A DNA stretch of 64,000 nt from Rosettibacter sp037481715 (lineage in GTDB: Bacteria; Bacteroidota; Ignavibacteria; Ignavibacteriales; Melioribacteraceae). The notes under the pieces were generated by a model. That model saw nothing but the letters and a program-made list of their open reading frames with translations, had not been told where the DNA came from and made no database searches. The stretch spans positions 124,001 through 188,000 of the forward strand of contig JBBFLD010000006.1 of NCBI GenBank assembly GCA_037481715.1, written 5' to 3'. Positions 44,017-52,106 of this stretch are shown piece after piece. A program made the translations under genes and the position numbers. How positions within the stretch are numbered: position 1 is the stretch's first letter; every line of letters begins with the position of its first letter.

Positions 44017-45078
44017 ATGAACCGAAAATCATTTTTGAGAACTATATCACTTGCAGGAATAATTCTAAGTTTACAGAGCAAATCTATTTTTTCAAAAAGC
44101 AGAGAAAAAAATCAAACTTTATTCAAAAACAAATCAACAATTGAAAAAGTAAAATTAGCAATGTTAAGCATGCAGCGCGCAACATGGGAACAGGGTGTAG
44201 CAATGCAAGCAATGCTCGAATCGGGCGAAGAAGAACTTGTAATACTTATGGCTAAAGATGCAGTTTTAAGACAAACCCCGGATGGCAGACTTGCAATGCT
44301 CGGAGAAGAATTTGCATTAAGTGATGCATGTTCCCCTGGCGAGGCAGTCCTTTGGGCAGCCAAAAAAACAGGTGATGAAACTTTAATGAATGGTTTTAAT
44401 AAACTGCTCGATTACATTATGAATAAAGCCCCCCGCAACAAGGATGGAATTATCTATCACTTTACAAATATTCCACAAATCTGGAGTGATATAAATTACA
44501 TGCTTCCACCATTTCTCGCAGTTGCTGGAAAGTATGAAGAAGCAGTAAAACAAATAGAAGGAACATTTTCTTATTTGTGGAATCCAGATAAAAAGCTTTT
44601 GTCGCACATGTGGGATTGTGAAAAAAATGAATTTGCTCGAAAAGACTGCTGGGGCATTGGCAATGGCTGGTCTGCTGCTGGATTAACAAGAGTTATCAAT
44701 ATGCTGCCAGATTCAATGCAGAAAGAAAAGAACAAACTTATTCATTATGTAAAAGATATAATTAACGGCTGCCTTGCACACATCAGAAAAGATGGATTAT
44801 TCCACAATATTGTAGATAATCCAGAAACTTTTGTAGAAACAAATTTATCCCAGATGCTTGCTTACACAATTTATCGAGGTATAAAAAGCGGCTGGCTTGA
44901 TAAAAGTTATAAAGTTCATGCTGATAAAATGAGAGCAGCAGCTCATTCTAAAGTTGACAAACTTGGATTGGTGCAGGGTGTTTGCGGCTCGCCTGAATTT
45001 GACCACCCCGGAACTGCCACTGAAGGTCAAGCATTTTTTATAATTATGGAAGCCGCTTACAGTGACTTGATTTCATGA
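44017..45078 (+). CDS. Glycoside hydrolase family 88/105, unsaturated rhamnogalacturonyl hydrolase-like
   Basis: This 353-residue protein has a Tat-like N-terminal signal (MNRKSFLRTISLAGIILSLQS). Its alpha/alpha barrel carries the GH105 marks: MLSMQRATWEQGVAMQAMLE near the N-terminus, DCWGIGNGWSAAGLTR in the middle (the WxxGNGW motif), and ETNLSQMLAYTIYRG with EGQAFFIIMEAAY at the end. GH105 enzymes hydrate the unsaturated uronic acid left by pectin lyases. No pectate lyase of recognised type lies beside it, although the beta-helix protein at 52107 could supply one. AAGGAGAG is well placed before the ATG. It is in the GH9-GH5-GH105 operon. Confidence 0.82.
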   Translation: MNRKSFLRTISLAGIILSLQSKSIFSKSREKNQTLFKNKSTIEKVKLAMLSMQRATWEQGVAMQAMLESGEEELVILMAKDAVLRQTPDGRLAMLGEEFALSDACSPGEAVLWAAKKTGDETLMNGFNKLLDYIMNKAPRNKDGIIYHFTNIPQIWSDINYMLPPFLAVAGKYEEAVKQIEGTFSYLWNPDKKLLSHMWDCEKNEFARKDCWGIGNGWSAAGLTRVINMLPDSMQKEKNKLIHYVKDIINGCLAHIRKDGLFHNIVDNPETFVETNLSQMLAYTIYRGIKSGWLDKSYKVHADKMRAAAHSKVDKLGLVQGVCGSPEFDHPGTATEGQAFFIIMEAAYSDLIS

Positions 45079-45206
45079 TAAAATTCTTAATCTGTTATTT
45101 TAATTATGCCTTGCAGTTTATAGAAATTTTTAATATTTCTAATAAGTAAATAGTTCTTTGTGGCAGGAAATGTAGATTTGTTTTACTAATTGAAAGAGGT
45201 GAGGCT

Positions 45207-46058
45207 ATGAAAAAGTTTTTTATTTCTGCATTGATTTTATTTTCACTCTTATTTTATGCTTGCAGCAGTAAAGTTGAAAAAACTCCGGCAGCAGGTTTCG
45301 AACCGCCAACCTTATTAAAACAGCCGAGATTATATTATCCAAAAATTGCTCAGGAAAATGCTATATGGGGCAACACTAAATTAATCCTTACTATTAACAA
45401 AAATGGAATTGTTGAAGATGTTTATGTGGTTAAATCTTCAGGACACACTATTCTTGACAGCACTGCAGTTGATTATTGTAAAAATTTATTATTCAATCCT
45501 GCAAAAAGAAACGGCAAACCTGTTAATTCAAAAATTGAATGGGTAATTAAATTTAATATCACAGACCAAAATTGGAAGGTAGATAATTATCTCTTCGAAC
45601 TATCAAGATTGTATGAAAAAGTTCAATTACTTAAACCGGAATACAGAATTGAAATACAAAGAGAAATTTTGCAAAAACATAATGAATTTGTTCAGAACTT
45701 TGGCGATGCATTGAATTTCAACAGAGTATTAAAACAAATTATTTCTCCTGAAATTACAAAAGAATGGGAAAAAGATTGGGACGGCTGGCCTCTCTCATTT
45801 TTGCTTTATCATGATTTTATAATTCGATTTAATGATTACGATAGTATACCTAAAGTCAAAACTATGATGATTAATTCACTTAAAACTGATATTCAGTATA
45901 TTAAAAACACACCATCACTGAATGTTAAAATGGAAAAAGAAAAAGAGAAAATCTTAAATAAAATCAGAATGTTTATTTCAAAAAATTATCCAGAGATAAA
46001 CTTGAAAGAACTTAACTTTGGTTTTAATAATAATTCGATATTTATTACAAAAAAATAA
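45207..46058 (+). CDS. TonB C-terminal-domain lipoprotein
   Basis: This 283-residue exported protein has a lipobox (LLFYAC, lipidated Cys near 19). A TonB-C-type domain follows almost at once (about 38-118; RLYYPKIAQENAIWGNTKLILTINKNGIVEDVYVVKSSGHTILDSTAVDYCKNLLFNPAKRNGKPV). A helical C-terminal part of unknown fold (about 125-283) completes it. It lacks the N-terminal inner-membrane helix and the Pro/Lys-rich spacer of true energy transducers, so it is probably not one. GAGGTGAGG precedes the ATG. It lies 128 bp after the GH105 gene. Its role in the locus is unknown. Confidence 0.7.
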   Translation: MKKFFISALILFSLLFYACSSKVEKTPAAGFEPPTLLKQPRLYYPKIAQENAIWGNTKLILTINKNGIVEDVYVVKSSGHTILDSTAVDYCKNLLFNPAKRNGKPVNSKIEWVIKFNITDQNWKVDNYLFELSRLYEKVQLLKPEYRIEIQREILQKHNEFVQNFGDALNFNRVLKQIISPEITKEWEKDWDGWPLSFLLYHDFIIRFNDYDSIPKVKTMMINSLKTDIQYIKNTPSLNVKMEKEKEKILNKIRMFISKNYPEINLKELNFGFNNNSIFITKK

Positions 46059-46176
46059 ATTTATGTTTGTTTAATGCTGCAAAAAAATCTTTAACAGTTG
46101 TATTCGAAAACATAATCTAAACTATTATGCTCTATTTTCTCTTAAATTCTCTTTCACATACAGAGGGCTTCTTTTT

Positions 46177-47370
46177 ATGAAAATCAGAACATTATTAATT
46201 ATCATTTTTTCTTTCTTTTCATTTTATGAAAATAATTTTCCTCAGTTCATTGACAATTTTGATAATGGTTTAGTGTTAGATAACACAGGATTAAATGGCT
46301 GGACATATAGAACCGGCGATGGAAATGCAGAAATGAAATTTGTTTATTCAGGTAAAGGTTATGCTTCTATTTTTGTTGATGCAACAAAAGATAAAAGAGG
46401 AATCTGGTGGGCATTAATTAGAAGAAGAATTTCTGATAAAATGAATCTTGAACTCCTTCAAAATCCAAAATATGAATTTCGTATAGAAGCCAGAGTAAGA
46501 GTAAGTGATGCTCCTAAAAGAATTAATCTTCATTTAAATACACAAAGAACAACCGACTTCCATTCACATTTAATGGAATATGACATCCCAGATACAACAA
46601 ACTGGCATACAATAAGCATGACCACAAAAAATTTTGATGCCAAACCTGGCGATACAGTTTATGCTCAACTTGCTCTAATGGATTGGGGATTTGAAAAATA
46701 CCGCGTAGATATTGATTACTACAAAGTTGACATTGTAAACATTGATTCAATTGGACCTGATTTAGGTGAGCCAATACCTTATCATCCTCCTATTCCAGAT
46801 ATATCAACATTTCATAATCATCTGCCAGTTAAAGAAGATTGTATCGTTGATTTGTACTACTCAGATATGAATTTTAATAACTGGTTTACTTATGATGAAA
46901 GCGGAAAGAAAATTAATCTGTTAACAGTAAGTGGAAATCAATATATAATCTTGAAATGGGATTTCAATAAATTCAAAAACAAAAAAGCTTCTCATTCTGC
47001 TCTTCTTGAATTGACAACTTTTTCTCTTCAAAATTCTACAGATTACCAAAAAGACTTCGGCATGATTAGAGTAACAGAAATACTTGATGGTGACAGCAGC
47101 TGGACTCAAAATAATGTAACACTTGAAAGTTTATCTGCAGGTAAACCAATTAATAAAGTTTTCAATAGTCAGATGATAATTGATGTTGAGGTAAATAAAA
47201 ATCGTTTCGGAAAAAATTTTATAACTATTTCAAAACCTGTGCTTCAAAGATTATTAAACGGTAAAACAAAAGGAATTGCTATTAAACCTCTTGGTGCTGT
47301 TGTTGCATCATTTTTTTCTTCAGAAAATTCCGGCTTAGAACCTAAACTTCACTTTAATATAAAAGAATAG
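46177..47370 (+). CDS. Secreted protein of unknown function with carbohydrate-binding-like domains
   Basis: This 397-residue protein has a signal peptide (MKIRTLLIIIFSFFSFYENNF). A first beta-rich domain (about 24-190) shows the jelly-roll pattern of carbohydrate-binding modules (LNGWTYRTGDGNAEMKFVYSGKGYASIFVDATKD, then RVDIDYYKVDIVNID). A second beta-rich domain (about 225-397) has the LLELTTFSLQ and FGMIRVTEILDGDSSWTQNNVTLESL pattern seen in DNRLRE-like beta-sandwich domains. No catalytic residues are evident. It starts 118 bp after the TonB-C lipoprotein and ends 35 bp before the SDR gene. It may bind polysaccharide for neighbouring enzymes (inference). Confidence 0.55.
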   Translation: MKIRTLLIIIFSFFSFYENNFPQFIDNFDNGLVLDNTGLNGWTYRTGDGNAEMKFVYSGKGYASIFVDATKDKRGIWWALIRRRISDKMNLELLQNPKYEFRIEARVRVSDAPKRINLHLNTQRTTDFHSHLMEYDIPDTTNWHTISMTTKNFDAKPGDTVYAQLALMDWGFEKYRVDIDYYKVDIVNIDSIGPDLGEPIPYHPPIPDISTFHNHLPVKEDCIVDLYYSDMNFNNWFTYDESGKKINLLTVSGNQYIILKWDFNKFKNKKASHSALLELTTFSLQNSTDYQKDFGMIRVTEILDGDSSWTQNNVTLESLSAGKPINKVFNSQMIIDVEVNKNRFGKNFITISKPVLQRLLNGKTKGIAIKPLGAVVASFFSSENSGLEPKLHFNIKE

Positions 47371-47405
47371 AATAATTATATTTACAAAAATTAAATGAGG
47401 ATAAA

Positions 47406-48395
47406 ATGAAAGTTCTTTTTATTGGCGGGACAGGAAACATAAGCACTTCTGTAAGCAAACTTTGTATTGAAAAAGGAATTGACTTATATTTATTGAATCG
47501 AGGCATAAGAGAAAACACAATTGAAAAAGCAAAAGTTATTTATGGGGATATCAATAATTTTGAGCAAATTAAAGATGCTTTGAAAGAACATCAATGGGAT
47601 GCAGTTGTTAACTGGATTGCATTCAACGAAAAAGATGTTGAAAGAGATATCGAACTTTTTAGAAATAAAACTAAACAATACATATTTATTAGTTCTGCTT
47701 CTGCTTATCAAAAACCTCCGTTAAGTCCATTCATTACAGAATCTACACCATTAAAAAATCCATACTGGGATTATTCAAGAAATAAAATTGCATGCGAGGA
47801 AAGATTAAACAAAGCATATCGAGAAGAAGATTTTCCAATTACAATTGTTCGACCATCATTAACTTATGATACTGTTATTCCAGCAGCAATTGGTGGCTGG
47901 AATGAATACACAATTATCGATAGAATGAAAAAAGGAGAAAAAATAATTGTTCACGGCGATGGAACATCTCTATGGGTAGTTACACATGCAGAAGATTTCG
48001 CAAAAGGTTTTGTTGGTTTGCTTGGAAATATTCATGCAATTGGAAATGCATTTCACATAACAACAGATGAAGTCCTTACATGGAACCAAATCTATGAAAT
48101 AATTGCAGATACTGCAGGTGTTGAACCAAATATTATTCACATTCCTTCTGATTTCATTGTAGCTAATGAAAATTCATTGATGGGCAGTCTGCTTGGCGAT
48201 AAATCTTACAGTGTAATTTTTGATAATTCTAAAATCAAAAAATATGTTCCTGATTTTAAAGCAACTATTTCATTCAAAGAGGGAATCGAAAGAACATTAA
48301 AATGGTTTGAAGAAAAACAAGAAAGAAAATTAATCCGTAAAGAAACAAATGAAATGATGGATAGAATTATTCAGTTATACGAAAAAAAGTGCTAA
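47406..48395 (+). CDS. NAD-dependent epimerase/dehydratase-family SDR
   Basis: This 329-residue cytosolic extended SDR has the cofactor loop GGTGNISTSV (8-17), Asp at the end of a beta strand (VIYGDINNF), and catalytic Ser in FISSASAYQKP with Tyr and Lys in YSRNK (the YxxxK motif). GDGTSLWVVTHAEDFAKGF matches the C-terminal substrate-loop pattern of NAD-dependent sugar epimerases or reductases. It has no signal peptide, unlike its secreted neighbours, so it would act on an imported sugar or sugar acid. GAGGATAAA precedes the ATG. The substrate is unknown. Confidence 0.85.
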   Translation: MKVLFIGGTGNISTSVSKLCIEKGIDLYLLNRGIRENTIEKAKVIYGDINNFEQIKDALKEHQWDAVVNWIAFNEKDVERDIELFRNKTKQYIFISSASAYQKPPLSPFITESTPLKNPYWDYSRNKIACEERLNKAYREEDFPITIVRPSLTYDTVIPAAIGGWNEYTIIDRMKKGEKIIVHGDGTSLWVVTHAEDFAKGFVGLLGNIHAIGNAFHITTDEVLTWNQIYEIIADTAGVEPNIIHIPSDFIVANENSLMGSLLGDKSYSVIFDNSKIKKYVPDFKATISFKEGIERTLKWFEEKQERKLIRKETNEMMDRIIQLYEKKC

Positions 48396-48435
48396 CTAAT
48401 AATCAAAGCTAATTCGAAATCTTCTCTTGTTAAAT

Positions 48436-48537
48436 CTAAATTTCCTTTCTCTGCAAAAGTAAAATTTCCACTTTATTATTGTGATAAACATTTATTCTTT
48501 TAATAAAATCAGTTAAATCCCGCTCTAAAAATTTCAT
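48436..48537 (-). pseudogene. Possible C-terminal fragment of a site-specific recombinase
   Basis: In the 254-bp gap before the RraA-like gene, the minus strand encodes 33 residues, MKFLERDLTDFIKRINVYHN followed by NKVEILLLQRKEI. They recall the extreme C-terminus of serine recombinases, which have a helix then a strand, IxVYxxNKVEI. The frame is open about 11 codons farther up before a stop. There is no upstream resolvase domain. The match is by eye and the length is short, so this may be chance. Confidence 0.2.
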
Positions 48538-48649
48538 ATAAAAATAAATGATAACAAGTAATGAACCTAATTAATAAATAAAATTTTCATGGCATAATTT
48601 TTCATTCAGAATTATGCGAGCTTTTTTTTCAATTCAAATTGGAGGATTT

Positions 48650-49498
48650 ATGAAACTAAAAATATTTGCTTTGTTAATGATAATTACATCTCAAATAATT
48701 CCTCAAGAAACAAAAGAGAGCAACAAAAAAGCTAATCAATTATTAGAAGAAAAGAAGGGAATTAATTTTATTGAAACAAAAGTCTACACAGATGAAGAAG
48801 ATGCAAGAATCTTAAAACTTTTCGAAGGACTTCGTGTAGCTGATGTTTCTGATGGAATGGATATGGTTGGACTCCCAGGGAAAGGACTTGTTGACCCGGC
48901 AATTCATCCAGCATGGGTTGACCCCGTTGATTTAACTCATCAGTTTAGAGGAATAGCTGTTACTGCAAGGTATGTCCCAACACAAAAACCAGATAGGCCT
49001 CAACCTGGTGAAGAATTTTCAAAATGGGAAAGTAATTTCTATAATTCCTACTCGAGCGAAGCATTCATTCAATTAATTAAGCCGGGTACCGTCGTTGTAA
49101 TTGATGATGTAGAAGAAAAAGATATTGGTTCAATTGGCTCATTTAATATTCTTGAATGGCATCGAAGAGGAGCTGTTGGTGTTGTAACAGATGCATCTGC
49201 ACGAGACCTTGATGAAGTTGCAATTGAAAAAGTTCCTCTTTATTTCAGAAAACCTGGACGCGGAATAAGACCCGGCCGAAATGAGCTCGAATCTATTAAT
49301 CGTCCTGTTGTTATTGGAGGGGTTCTTGTTTGTCCCGGTGATGTTATTGTTGCAGATAAAGATGGAGTATGTGTTGTCCCAAGATATGTAGCTGAACAAG
49401 TTGCAAAGTATGCAAGAGAAATTTTAAACAAAGATAAAGAGGGCAGAAGAAATCTCTATGAAATTCTAAAAATGAAACTTGATAAAACTGTTAAATAA
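48650..49498 (+). CDS. Secreted RraA-family protein
   Basis: This 282-residue protein starts at the ATG after GGAGGATTT; the frame is open 12 codons farther up (48614), without support. It has an N-terminal signal peptide (MKLKIFALLMIITSQIIPQ) and an RraA/HMG-aldolase fold: VADVSDGMDMVGLPG (near 61), FRGIAVTARYV, and GAVGVVTDASARDLDEV, with Arg-Asp where the family binds metal and substrate. The aspartate that lies 21 residues before that Arg in class II pyruvate aldolases (D-x20-R-D) is Ser here. RraA-family members are normally cytosolic. It overlaps no neighbour and lies 13 bp before the AGE-family gene. Function unknown; an aldolase role is doubtful. Confidence 0.85.
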   Translation: MKLKIFALLMIITSQIIPQETKESNKKANQLLEEKKGINFIETKVYTDEEDARILKLFEGLRVADVSDGMDMVGLPGKGLVDPAIHPAWVDPVDLTHQFRGIAVTARYVPTQKPDRPQPGEEFSKWESNFYNSYSSEAFIQLIKPGTVVVIDDVEEKDIGSIGSFNILEWHRRGAVGVVTDASARDLDEVAIEKVPLYFRKPGRGIRPGRNELESINRPVVIGGVLVCPGDVIVADKDGVCVVPRYVAEQVAKYAREILNKDKEGRRNLYEILKMKLDKTVK

Positions 49499-49511
49499 AA
49501 TTGTGAGTGAT

Positions 49512-50828
49512 ATGGTTACTAAATTATTCTTACTCATTTTTATTCTGCTTCAGAATAATTTTCTTATATCCAATAATTCTGATAAAGAAAAAATTATTCA
49601 TGAACTTAAATCTGTATTACAGACTGACATTAACAAATGGTATCCATTATCAATCGATACAATATATGGCGGATTCTTCAGCGATTTTGATTACAAATGG
49701 AACTTGAAAGGAATCCAAAATAAATTTATTGTTACACAAGCGCGTCATATATGGACTTGTTCAAAGCTGAAAGAATTTTACAATGATAATTACTACTTAA
49801 AAATTGCAGAACATGGATTTAAATTTCTGAAAGATGTAATGTGGGATAAAAAATATGGCGGCTTTTATGACCTTGTAACACGCGATGGAATTCCAATTAA
49901 AGAAAAAGATAAAATAATCAAAAGAGCTTATGGAAATGCATTTGCAATTTATGGATTGGCTGCTTACTTCAAAGCAAGTGAAGATACATCTGCATTAAAA
50001 TTAGCAATAGAAACTTTTAAGTGGATGGATAAATACAGTCATGATTCTTTGTATGACGGCTATTTTCAATTTTTGTCTGAAGATGGAATTCCATTTGCAG
50101 ATGGTTATGATAATACTCCACCAAAAGATTACAATTCAATGATTCACATTCTGGAAGCTTATACAGAATTATATAAAGTTTGGAAAAATGATTTATTAAA
50201 AGAAAGATTGACTTCACTGTTTTATCTAATTCGAGATAAAGTTACAACCGATAAAGGATATTTGAAATTATATTTTAGTAGAAACTGGAATCCAGTTGAA
50301 TACCATTATTCAAGTTCAGATAAAATAAAAAATTTCAGCTTTGAGCATGTATCATTTGGCCACGACATTGAAACTGCATATTTGCTTTTAGAAGCTGCAG
50401 AAGTACTGGATATAAAAGATTCTGTTACAATTTATAAAGCCAAAAAAATGGTCAATCACACTTTAATTAATGGCTGGGATAAATCTAAAGGTGGAATTTT
50501 TGATGCAGGTTATTATTTCAGAAATCAAAATCAAATAACAATAATAAAAAATACAAAAGAGTGGTGGTCGCAGGCAGAAGCATTAAACTCATCTTTATTA
50601 ATGTCAAAAATTTTTCCAGTTGATGAAATTAATTATTATCATTTTTTTGAAATGCAATGGGATTACATAAAAAAATATCTTATTGATAATAAAAATGGCG
50701 GATGGTTTATTGGAGGAATTGATATCGAACCCAAAAATAAAAATATGCCAAAAGGCACAATTTGGAAAGGAAATTATCATACTACGCGTGCATTAATTAA
50801 TTGCATAAATATGCTCAAAGCTAAATAA
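49512..50828 (+). CDS. Secreted N-acylglucosamine 2-epimerase-family sugar epimerase
   Basis: This 438-residue protein starts at the ATG at 49512 with GTGAG upstream; an in-frame TTG at 49479 overlaps the previous gene. It has a signal peptide (MVTKLFLLIFILLQNNFLISN) and an alpha/alpha barrel of the AGE/cellobiose 2-epimerase family: ARHIWTCSKLKEFY, KKYGGFYDLVTRDG, FEHVSFGHDIETAYLLLEAAE (catalytic His region), KEWWSQAEALNSSLL and KGNYHTTRALINC. These enzymes interconvert mannose- and glucose-type ends, for example mannobiose to mannosylglucose. Most are cytosolic, so export is unusual. It follows the RraA-like gene by 13 bp and precedes GH27 by 17 bp. Confidence 0.85.
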   Translation: MVTKLFLLIFILLQNNFLISNNSDKEKIIHELKSVLQTDINKWYPLSIDTIYGGFFSDFDYKWNLKGIQNKFIVTQARHIWTCSKLKEFYNDNYYLKIAEHGFKFLKDVMWDKKYGGFYDLVTRDGIPIKEKDKIIKRAYGNAFAIYGLAAYFKASEDTSALKLAIETFKWMDKYSHDSLYDGYFQFLSEDGIPFADGYDNTPPKDYNSMIHILEAYTELYKVWKNDLLKERLTSLFYLIRDKVTTDKGYLKLYFSRNWNPVEYHYSSSDKIKNFSFEHVSFGHDIETAYLLLEAAEVLDIKDSVTIYKAKKMVNHTLINGWDKSKGGIFDAGYYFRNQNQITIIKNTKEWWSQAEALNSSLLMSKIFPVDEINYYHFFEMQWDYIKKYLIDNKNGGWFIGGIDIEPKNKNMPKGTIWKGNYHTTRALINCINMLKAK

Positions 50829-50845
50829 CATTTTGGGGGTTAACA

Positions 50846-52048
50846 ATGAAAAAATTACTAATCATATTTTTAATTGCATCTGCGCTCAGTGCACAAAAAT
50901 TTGAAAAATTAGCTTTAACTCCACCAATGGGATGGAACAGCTGGAACAAATTTGGCTGCAATATCAATGAAGAAATAATTAAGAAAATGGCAGATGCAAT
51001 GGTCTCAAGCGGAATGAAAGACGCAGGTTATCAATACATCATAATTGATGATTGCTGGCAGGGTCAACGTGATAGTCTTGGATTTATTCAACCTGACCCT
51101 GAAAGATTTCCATCTGGAATGAAAGCTCTTGCAGATTACATACATTCAAAAGGCTTAAAATTTGGAATTTATTCTGATGCAGGATGGAACACATGCGGAG
51201 GCAGACCAGGCAGCCGCGGCTATGAATTTCAAGATGCAAAAAAATATGCTGAATGGGGCGTTGATTATCTAAAATATGATTGGTGTTATACTGAAGGATT
51301 ATGCGCAGAAGGAGCTTACCTAACAATGAGAAATGCTCTTTATGCTGCAAAGAGACCAATAGTTTTCAGTATTTGTGAATGGGGAAACAACAAACCCTGG
51401 CTTTGGGCAAAAAATATTGGTCATCTTTGGAGAACTACAGGCGATATTACTGCATGCTTTGATTGTGTAGTTGACCATGGAAGCTGGAAATCTTGGGGAA
51501 TTATGCAAATACTTGATATGCAAAATGGATTAAGAGCTTATGCAGGACCCGACCACTGGAACGACCCAGACATGCTCGAAGTTGGAAACGGAATGTCTGT
51601 TAATGAAGATAGAGCTCATTTTTCGATGTGGTGCATGCTTGCAGCTCCATTAATTGCTGGAAATGATTTATCGAATATGACAGATGAAACGAGAGAAATT
51701 CTAACCAACAAAGAAGTGATAGCTGTAAATCAGGATTCACTTGGAATTCAGGGATTTAAATATTTTGAGAAAGATGGTCTTGAAATTTGGTTCAAACCAT
51801 TAAAGAACAATAATTGGGCGGTTTGCTTTTTAAATCGCTCAACAAAACCAATAGAAATTAATTTTCAATGGAATAATCATGTTGTAATTGATTCACTTTT
51901 TAATAAAGAAGCAAATTTTAAAACCAGCATCTATCAAATACGAGATTTGTGGTTAAAAAAAGAAGTTGGAACAACAGAGAAAAATTTCTATGCAGTCTTA
52001 CCTTCACACGATGTAATTATGCTTAGATTAAAACCCATCAAAAAATAA
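50846..52048 (+). CDS. Glycoside hydrolase family 27 alpha-galactosidase
   Basis: This 400-residue secreted enzyme has a signal peptide (MKKLLIIFLIASALSAQ). It shows the GH27 order: TPPMGWNSWNKFGC (25-38), IIDDCWQ (67-72), nucleophile Asp145 in YLKYDWCY, acid/base Asp242 in HWNDPDMLEVGNG, and a C-terminal beta domain. It would remove terminal alpha-galactose from galactomannan, galactoglucomannan or raffinose-type sugars; alpha-N-acetylgalactosaminidase is the main alternative in GH27. GGGGGTTAACA precedes the ATG. It is the last gene of the plus-strand cluster and ends at the terminator at 52059. Confidence 0.95.
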   Translation: MKKLLIIFLIASALSAQKFEKLALTPPMGWNSWNKFGCNINEEIIKKMADAMVSSGMKDAGYQYIIIDDCWQGQRDSLGFIQPDPERFPSGMKALADYIHSKGLKFGIYSDAGWNTCGGRPGSRGYEFQDAKKYAEWGVDYLKYDWCYTEGLCAEGAYLTMRNALYAAKRPIVFSICEWGNNKPWLWAKNIGHLWRTTGDITACFDCVVDHGSWKSWGIMQILDMQNGLRAYAGPDHWNDPDMLEVGNGMSVNEDRAHFSMWCMLAAPLIAGNDLSNMTDETREILTNKEVIAVNQDSLGIQGFKYFEKDGLEIWFKPLKNNNWAVCFLNRSTKPIEINFQWNNHVVIDSLFNKEANFKTSIYQIRDLWLKKEVGTTEKNFYAVLPSHDVIMLRLKPIKK

Positions 52049-52058
52049 TTTTAAATAA

Positions 52059-52089
52059 AAAAGGCTGACTCTGTTCGAGTCAGCCTTTT
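52059..52089. terminator. Bidirectional rho-independent terminator
   Basis: A 13-bp stem (AAAAGGCTGACTC and GAGTCAGCCTTTT) closes on a 5-nt loop. The arms end in A- and T-runs, so it works for both strands. It lies 10 bp after the GH27 stop and 17 bp before the stop of the opposing T9SS beta-helix gene, separating two convergent operons. Confidence 0.93.
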
Positions 52090-52106
52090 ACCAAAAAGAT
52101 CTTAAA

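Noticed and set aside
45121..45141. Hairpin TAGAAAT/ATTTCTA after the GH105 gene
   Set aside because: The stem is AT-rich and no T-run follows. It is too weak to call a terminator or operator.
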